Source: Ophiura sarsii (Eukaryota; Echinodermata; Ophiuroidea; Amphilepidida; Ophiuridae). Taken from it: 64,000 bases of DNA. Both the position numbers and the translations under genes were made by a program. The DNA lies in contig CM069449.1 in NCBI GenBank assembly GCA_035610835.1, forward strand, positions 38,795,098-38,859,097. Direction: 5' to 3'. Each line of letters starts with the position of its first letter. Position 1 is the first letter of the stretch. This document shows, one piece after another, positions 57,663 to 64,000 of the stretch. A model generated the notes under the pieces. It did not search any database, was not told the origin of the DNA, and was given only the letters and a program-made list of their open reading frames with translations.

Positions 57663-57860
57663 GAGCCACCAAGATTGTACCAGTCCTAAGAAAGCTCCCA
57701 TATCAAACTAGATTGAAGATGCTCAAACTCCCAACTCTATAGACGTCTCTGTGGAGATATGATCCAGGTGTATAGAATCATGAATGGCTTCACAAAATGT
57801 TCAACCCAACAAAGTCTTCGACATGGAGGCCAAAATTAATGGTTTGAGAGGACACAGCCA
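57663..57860 (+). pseudogene. LINE reverse transcriptase (piece 3)
   Basis: Reads RATKIVPVLRKLPYQTRLK, LPTL, a stop, then RRLCGDMIQVYRIMNGF, with a later frameshift. This is the next conserved block of the same LINE ORF2. The remainder is not recognised. Confidence 0.78.
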
Positions 57861-60189
57861 TATACATAATTGGCGCATTTACGTCAAAAGAGGGCCGTGC
57901 TATCCAACTGAGCATGCTCAGAGCAATTCCAAAAAGAGGCTAACGATGTAGCTGGGACGAGAGTGAAGTACTTTTTCAATGTGGTGAACTTTGCACTAAT
58001 CGTAAAAAAATGCTTCATACTTCTGAGCTGTTCAATATTTGACCTTATTATTACATTCGTGAAATAAACTTGAACAACCGACACTATAGGAAAATGTAGA
58101 AGTTCACAGTTCATTACATTGCAGTTAAAGTACGAGATTGTATACTAGTATTTTACATGTATGTCTCCCTCTTTCGACATGAAATCGCCAATTATGAATA
58201 ACGTCTATAGTCAGATAGTTGGTTATCACAGGCCTGCCCCAACCCCTCATGCCCCGGCCCCCCAATTGACCAGCTAAAACACTACTACAACAGTCAAGTC
58301 TTGAGAGGTTTCCAATGTGTGCACCACCACTAATGTGACACCCCCTCATTAATATCAACACACAGAAGGTGAGCATTCGGGCTGAAAATAGAGATGGCGC
58401 TGTTCAAAATGATCATTGGAAGCAGACGACGATGGACACGAACGGCCGTTAATTTTGAATTTCCGTTGGTTTCAATGTAACAATGGATTTTGATTATAAA
58501 CACAACACCAAAAGTAAGTCCCCCCTAAACAATTCGTCATAACATCGTAAGATAAAACATTTTACCAATAAAACCTAGTTAGAAATAATCCTATGACTGT
58601 TTCCTAAGTGTTGTTTGAAAATGAAAGATGTCCATTTACTTCATGGCTGAATGAGCTCAAATGGAAGACAAAAACTGCCCTTCTCCACTGGAGAAGGTTA
58701 TAACCAACTCCAGTGTCAGTATCATTTTTTGAATTTAATCCGTTGTTAAGCATATATCCCATTCACTTCATCACGTAATCTCAGTCGTTCGCATATTTTT
58801 AACCTGAAAATTTGTGAATACGCCCGGTCCAGCGCCGTCTGATTGGAAGACAGACGATGCCAGAAACGGGCTCGTTCACGAAGATTAAATTATGCGTGCG
58901 AGGTTGTCATCAAGCGAATGGGACGAACGGTTAATGTCGGATTAAATTTAAAAAAGACACACTGGAGTTGGTTATCCAACGTAAACGGTTGTAGGATAAA
59001 TAAATGTTTTGTTGGCTTGCAATGCATTGTGGGTTCGCCCCTGAGCCTTCCCTGGGTCGAAGTCTGTTTGAGCCAATCATAAACACTCATCAGCAGATTT
59101 GAAAGTTATATATAAGTTGGCATGGAGTTAAATTTGCAGTTGAATTTATAAGAGTTATAGTTAATATGATGTTTATGATGTTAACCTTTTTATTTTGGAC
59201 AAAAGGTAATGAAACGATTGATCAAATCATTCAATGAAATAAGAGGCATAATATTAAATAGTATATATTTGTGAAAATAATCACTGCATCAGTGATCAGT
59301 CAGCAAATACAAGCTAGGTAACTCAAGTGCAGTCTAATTGTCAAGCATCTTTTATTATAACTCGCTATACAATAACGCAGCCATTTTAGTATTATATCTC
59401 CTGTCATATAGAGGGTCAGTGCATTGTCGGTGTCTCATGTTGTATTGCATTGTCGTTCAAACTAGTTCAATTGTTTCAGGCTAACCCAAATTATATTATG
59501 CTAATTAGCATTTGGTCAACCTTTTGCGGCAATTCAATTTCATTAATTTGTACCATCTTCCTATATACATACATATAACCATTATAATTAATATAACTGG
59601 AGGCAATTTAATTTGGAGAATTGGATCTCCTAGCGAAATTAAGTTGTTTTACAGTATAATAGTCTCAGATTTTTTTACTGACTATAACCAGTAACCATGG
59701 TAACTGTCACTAATATAACACACTAGAGAATTTTATTAGGATTATAATAAAACTAGAACGACAAAATTTGACAAAATATATTTAGAGCTATCTTTGCAAA
59801 CCTAAAATGGGTCAAAAACTGTGCTTTTTATAATTTTCTCCAAAATGGTCAATTTCATGGTTGGATTCATTTAACCCTTTTCTTCAAGAAAATGTATACT
59901 TTTATATAGATTAAATGAATAATGAAGAAGTTACGGCAGTTTTACGGAGGCTATACCTGAGGGTCCACATCCACATTATTTAAATTTTAAAAAACCCAGT
60001 CACATATCGGGTATGAATGTTGGAGATTAAGAAATCATTTCATATTTGGTCCATACATCGGTTATGATGAACCATGATGGGGATAATTCTTGCATCACGA
60101 GTCCCAGTGTTTCTAGATCAAAATACCCTAAATTTGCCAATTTCTATCGTTTTAGCCTATATTCAGAAACGGGCAAGTTTAAATACTGC
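57861..60189. other. Unassigned intergenic DNA
   Basis: About 2.3 kb with no supported gene or named repeat. Short frames at 58843-59082 and elsewhere have no recognisable features. Confidence 0.4.
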
Positions 60190-60990
60190 AAGCTGCAACT
60201 GCAACACTAATTTGCACAATACACTTTACCTTGACGTATCATCTTGAGATACCTATAGAGTATATAACATGTGAAATCTTTGACTTTAACAGGGGTAAAA
60301 TGTAAGACATGCTCCGATTTTGACCGGATTTGTTTCATTTTGTGGGCATTGATGAGACAAGAACAAAAGTCAATGATAACGTTAGGGTCAAAGGTCACAA
60401 AAAGGTCACTAGGGGTCAAAATGTAGTGACCTTTTCGTGACCTTTGACCCTAACGTTAATTTTCACTCCATTCACTCAAAATGCTTTGGGGTCAAGTAGT
60501 ATTTTGAGTGTATGGAGTGAAAATTTACATTTTGACCCCTAGTGACCCCCCAAAAAAATTTGATTTTAAAAACCTATTTATTGTATATGCGTACGGTCAT
60601 AAGGAATATATTGACCAATTCTGACGATTCTAGGTCATTTCACTAAATTGCAAGGACGTTTTATGTGAAAATCACGTTTTGACCCCTAGTGACCCCTGTT
60701 TGACCTTTGACCCCAAGATCATTATTGACTTTTTTTTCTTGTCTTGTGAATGCGCACAAGATACAACAAACCCGAGCAAAATCGGAGCATGTTGAATTAC
60801 ATTTTGATTCCTAGTGACTTCTGTGTGACCTTTGACCCTAATGCTTGAAAACCTGAGTAGTGGTGCACATAAGGGTACTTATGACCAAATATGGTCAAAA
60901 TCGGCTCAATGGTTACGGAGCTATAGGTCACATGACAGCAGAAGAAAGAAACAGGACGAATACAGTATATTAGTCGTACGACTAATATAA
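60190..60990. repeat. Dispersed-type repeat rich in TGACCTTTGACC motifs
   Basis: AGGGTCAAAGGTCA at 60384-60397, TGACCTTTGACCCT at 60438-60451, TGACCTTTGACCC at 60701-60713 and about 60826-60838, plus many CCCCTAGTGACC words in both orientations. The motif is a direct repeat with one-base spacing (DR1), the HNF4/RXR-type nuclear-receptor site. A function here is not shown. Confidence 0.6.
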
Positions 60991-61442
60991 TCACTGTTGG
61001 CTTTTTATTCCTACATGTCGTTATGTGACGTCGAAGTTACACGTGTATATCACCCTATACAAATGTTAGATATCGAATGACGCATATTATGATAGTGTAT
61101 ACATGAACACGATATTAACATATTGGTCATGATATAGTGAGAAATGTTGTGTTTACGACATGTATCTAAATAAATAATACATCTCATTTTGATATAACAA
61201 ACTTCAAACTCCAATATTAAACATGTACTTTGCTAGTAGGCTAAACAATATCATTATCATCACAGAGTTCACAAACTGTCGTTATACATTTTACAAAGTT
61301 ACAATTCTAAAATATTTTATTAAACGTAATTTTAATTCATTTAAGTACGATGCAACATTGCCCTGCAACATTACCCTCTACGCTAGTACTTATAACCTAA
61401 TCGCTATTCGACATTTCAGTTTTGTCCATTAATGTTTGTTTG
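60991..61442. other. Unassigned AT-rich DNA
   Basis: No gene recognised. A TAGTCGTACGACTA palindrome is at 60971-60984, just before it. Confidence 0.4.
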
Positions 61443-61654
61443 TACTACTGTTGTTGCGTACAAGTCAATTTTGTACTGCTGTTGTTGCGTACAAGTCAAT
61501 TTTGTACTGCTGTTGTTGCGTACAAGTCAATTTTGTACTGCTGTTGTAGCGTACAAGTCAATTTTGTACTGCTGTTGTTGCGTACAAGTCAATTTTGTAC
61601 TGCTGTTGTTGCGTACAAGTCAATTTTGTACTGCTGTTGTTGCGTACAAGTCAA
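61443..61654. repeat. 31-bp minisatellite, seven units
   Basis: Units start at 61443, 61474, 61505, 61536, 61567, 61598 and 61629 and share TGCTGTTGTTGCGTACAAG. Nearly identical. 31 is not a multiple of three, so the frames running through it are artefacts. The last unit is cut by the TTAA MITE at 61659. Confidence 0.95.
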
Positions 61655-61658
61655 TTAA

Positions 61659-61877
61659 CACTTTCTACGCGGCAGTCGTCTACAGACGACAGTTTTCTCA
61701 AAATGTTTAAAAATGTCAACATTATTGGATTTCATCTACAATTTTAGAATCATCATGAGAAATGCATTGTTATACCTAGTAATGGTTCAGTAGTACTTCA
61801 AATAGACTTTGAAAGTTGGAAAGGTTTCTAAAACATAGGTTTTGTAAATGGTAAAACTAATAGCCGCGTGGAAAGTG
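61659..61877. mobile_element. TTAA MITE, CACTTTCCACGCGGC family
   Basis: Ends CACTTTCTACGCGGC and GCCGCGTGGAAAGTG, TTAA at 61655-61658 and 61878-61881. Inserted at the end of the minisatellite. Confidence 0.88.
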
Positions 61878-61949
61878 TTAAGAAAAATGATTTGTCTTAA
61901 AAGGAAAGCCCCGTTTTGCTCTAGACAGTTAGGTCATTAGGACATTTCC

Positions 61950-62400
61950 CAAGATTGGACAATAATAATAATATTGATGTGAATTTATATTGCGTACAAA
62001 TCTACAAAAGTGGCGCTCGAACAAAAAATATCTTACATTACAACATACATTTACATATACAACTTAATCTACACTAATTTAACTTATTCAACTTAATAAT
62101 GTAATAATTATATAAATAATACTGTCATAATTTAAAACTTACACAAAAAATAACCTACAAAATATATACCAGATGAAAAAAATAATATAATATATGGCAA
62201 AAAACACATTAGTAAAAAGCATCCTGTGTCGAGTCAAATGAGTTTTTTAAAGACATTTTGAACTGTGCCAGGGATGTGCTTGATCTAACATGAATGGTTT
62301 AAACTCTGTTCTGTGAACAAGTCTAATGCAGGACTTGTGTGAACTAACCATGGTAGGGCTTAAAAAAATGGTGTCTTGAATTGTTAATGGTATTTACGTA
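61950..62400 (-). pseudogene. 3' end of a LINE (related in layout to 849-1245)
   Basis: On the minus strand, degraded coding sequence around 62230-62390 resembles an ORF2 C-terminus. It is followed by a long UTR with GTTCGAGCGCC, TACGCAATATAAATTCA and an ATTATTATT tail at 61961-61972. Stops and shifts are frequent. Confidence 0.5.
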
Positions 62401-62507
62401 TTTTGTTAATCACCAAATTGTCCATCAACGAATATACAAATTAGCCATCTGGAAGAATTAGAAATGTCCCAATCTCAATTTACTATATAGATCACCATGA
62501 TGTTTAG

Positions 62508-62789
62508 GCCAAACAAAGAAGAAGGTCTGTCTCAGAAGCACGCCCGCATTGGTATGTGAAATGAGCTACGGCGCGTAGGTTTATGCGCTGGGGGCTAAAA
62601 AACTTCTTCTTCTTTTTTGGATTTTTAAAAAAAGTTTTAAAAAGTTCTCTGTAAGCTTGGATAAGCAACAACAAAAATCGCAACAACAAAAAATCGCATA
62701 CCTCAGCCTATTTTCTAAACAAAAACAAAAAAACAAAAAAAACGCACAGCACTTAGCTTTTTTGAGACAGACTTTCTTCTTTGTTTGGC
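62508..62789. mobile_element. TIR MITE, GCCAAACAAAGAAGAA ends
   Basis: Inverted ends GCCAAACAAAGAAGAA then GTCTGTCTCA, and complement. TTAG occurs beside both ends, a possible 4-bp duplication. Non-coding. Confidence 0.72.
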
Positions 62790-62925
62790 GTTAGTTTACG
62801 TAATATCTGGTAACGGTTATTTATTTATGTCATTTGACATTTCTTATAATAATATACAAAATAGGCTACACCTAAAATACATCTTAGATTACTTCTCTTG
62901 TAAACTCATCTGTGCGATCCATTAA

Positions 62926-63293
62926 AGGCATAATGCGATCTTTTCCATGGGACGCCCTCTATCCTTGATTTTATTTTGAAAGCAGATTTTCTTGCAGATT
63001 AACATTTCTTTCTGATCATAAATCATGAATACATTCCGAGTTACAGGGTGATACGATTCCTAATTACTTCAAAATGAAGGTTTTAGGAGTGAATTTATAA
63101 TGAAAAAAAACCCTGTCCTGCACAGGACAATCTATTTTAAATCATGATCTTGAAGTAATTTGGAATCGTATCGCTCTGTAACATACATGTATTTATGATT
63201 TATGATCAGAAATGTAAATCTGCAAGAAAATCTGCTTTCAAAAAGAAATCACGGATAGAGGGCGTCCTATGGAAAAGATCACATAATATGCCT
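62926..63293. mobile_element. TTAA foldback MITE, complete
   Basis: Ends AGGCATAATGCGATC and GATCACATAATATGCCT with TTAA at 62922-62925 and 63294-63297. Arms of about 170 bp pair around a short loop near 63110. Same family as 42827-43199. Confidence 0.9.
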
Positions 63294-63545
63294 TTAACGA
63301 AAAAGAAAGAATATACAGTCCTCAAAATAAGAAACTGACCAGGTAATAACTATGCTCTCAACTCCAACACTAAAGCTCTTACATAATTTTTTTAATTATA
63401 AAGTAGTAAGGAAATCTTTTTTTCTTCAATTTGAGATATTACACGTGAAGATTAAATGAATATAACTGAGTTATGTGCCTAAAACCAAAACAAGGTGCCG
63501 TCTACATTTTTACACTTGCGTTTTGAACACGCAGGACAGTGTGAC

Positions 63546-64000
63546 AGGTATTTTTTATTTATTTTTTATTTTTTTATTTTTTTTATTCACGGTATAAAAA
63601 TAGCCAGCAGGCAGCATAAGGTGAAAAAGCCGGCTTTACAATAAAAATATATATATAAATATCAAAAATACATGCATAAAAATATTGCAACGAAATACAG
63701 ACATCAGCTAAATACATTAATTATCCAAAACGCCATTGAGCTTTTTTATGATGTAAGGAATGGTGGATTTTTGGTATTTGTTGGTATTGCACAATGGTTG
63801 AGGAAATATGTTGCTGCGACGGAGGTTGTGGTTAATCGATCTCTTCTCTGGGAGAAGGTGGCGATGTCTTTCAGAGTTGAGGACCTGCTGACCAAATTTC
63901 AAAACTAATTCTTCCCTGCGATCGACAAGACTGGTGATGTTTAATTCGCGAAGCGCAGACTCGTAGTCTTGATATTTGTTGCCAAGGATGATTTTGCAAG
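63546..64000 (-). pseudogene. LINE ORF2 C-terminus and 3' UTR, leaving the window
   Basis: On the minus strand the frame from the window edge to a stop at 63717-63719 includes CKIILGNKYQDYESALRELN, SLVDRREELVLKFG and a basic tail. The pattern YxSYxxALxxLNxxxLxxRRExLxxxF is the usual ORF2 C-terminus of jockey/RTE-like LINEs. The 3' UTR ends in an AATAAA/A-rich tail at about 63546-63592. The visible part has no lesion, so intactness depends on sequence beyond the window. Confidence 0.8.

Noticed and set aside
61422..61710. Two overlapping repeat-rich frames
   Set aside because: They are readings of a 31-bp minisatellite in different frames, with no start context or composition suggesting a gene.

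Overview
This is eukaryotic DNA, AT-rich and intron-like in texture, packed with transposable elements. No intact host protein-coding gene is visible. The mix fits a marine invertebrate, possibly a deuterostome such as an echinoderm or hemichordate: an Academ-like transposon, a Ty3/gypsy element with a C-terminal chromodomain, CR1/L2/jockey-like LINE tails, a tRNA-headed SINE, and MITEs with TTAA, TTA, TA, 8-bp and 9-bp target duplications. The organism is an inference. The element boundaries are read directly from inverted repeats and target-site duplications.

Layout. 0-4.4 kb: a TIR element, a LINE 3' end, a 1.2-kb TIR element with a 9-bp duplication carrying tRNA-like sequences, and a two-tier array in which a 61-bp minisatellite alternates with a 274-bp tRNA-bearing module. 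4.4-7.9 kb: several MITEs. 7.87-9.30 kb: a satellite whose 38-bp unit is a hairpin. 9.45-18.6 kb: a LINE fragment split by a young, apparently complete Ty3/gypsy retrotransposon (two 454-bp LTRs, gag, and pol reached by a -1 slippery site). 18.6-19.2 kb: a TTAA MITE split by a hAT-like MITE. 20.28-24.20 kb: a decayed Academ-like DNA transposon with long inverted repeats and a multi-exon pseudogene. 24.2-33 kb: mostly unassigned, with tRNA-like loci, a 43-bp minisatellite and a SINE. 34.1-35.0 kb: a diverged tandem array built on a GGCCATTTTGG motif. 37-48 kb: dispersed MITEs, several nested. 48.6 kb: a broken fragment resembling Crypton-derived (KIAA1958/DUF3504-like) proteins. 50-57.9 kb: a LINE reverse transcriptase cut into pieces by successive insertions, including a nest of elements five layers deep. 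58-64 kb: a repeat rich in direct repeats resembling nuclear-receptor sites, a 31-bp minisatellite, more MITEs, and a LINE 3' end leaving the window.

The coding content belongs to mobile elements. The only coding set that looks intact is gag/pol of the LTR element at 10.1-18.3 kb, whose two LTRs differ at only two positions by eye. The Academ-like gene, the Crypton-like fragment and most LINE pieces are broken. Two themes recur: insertions into earlier insertions, datable by order, and non-autonomous DNA transposons carrying tRNA-like (pol III box A/B) segments.
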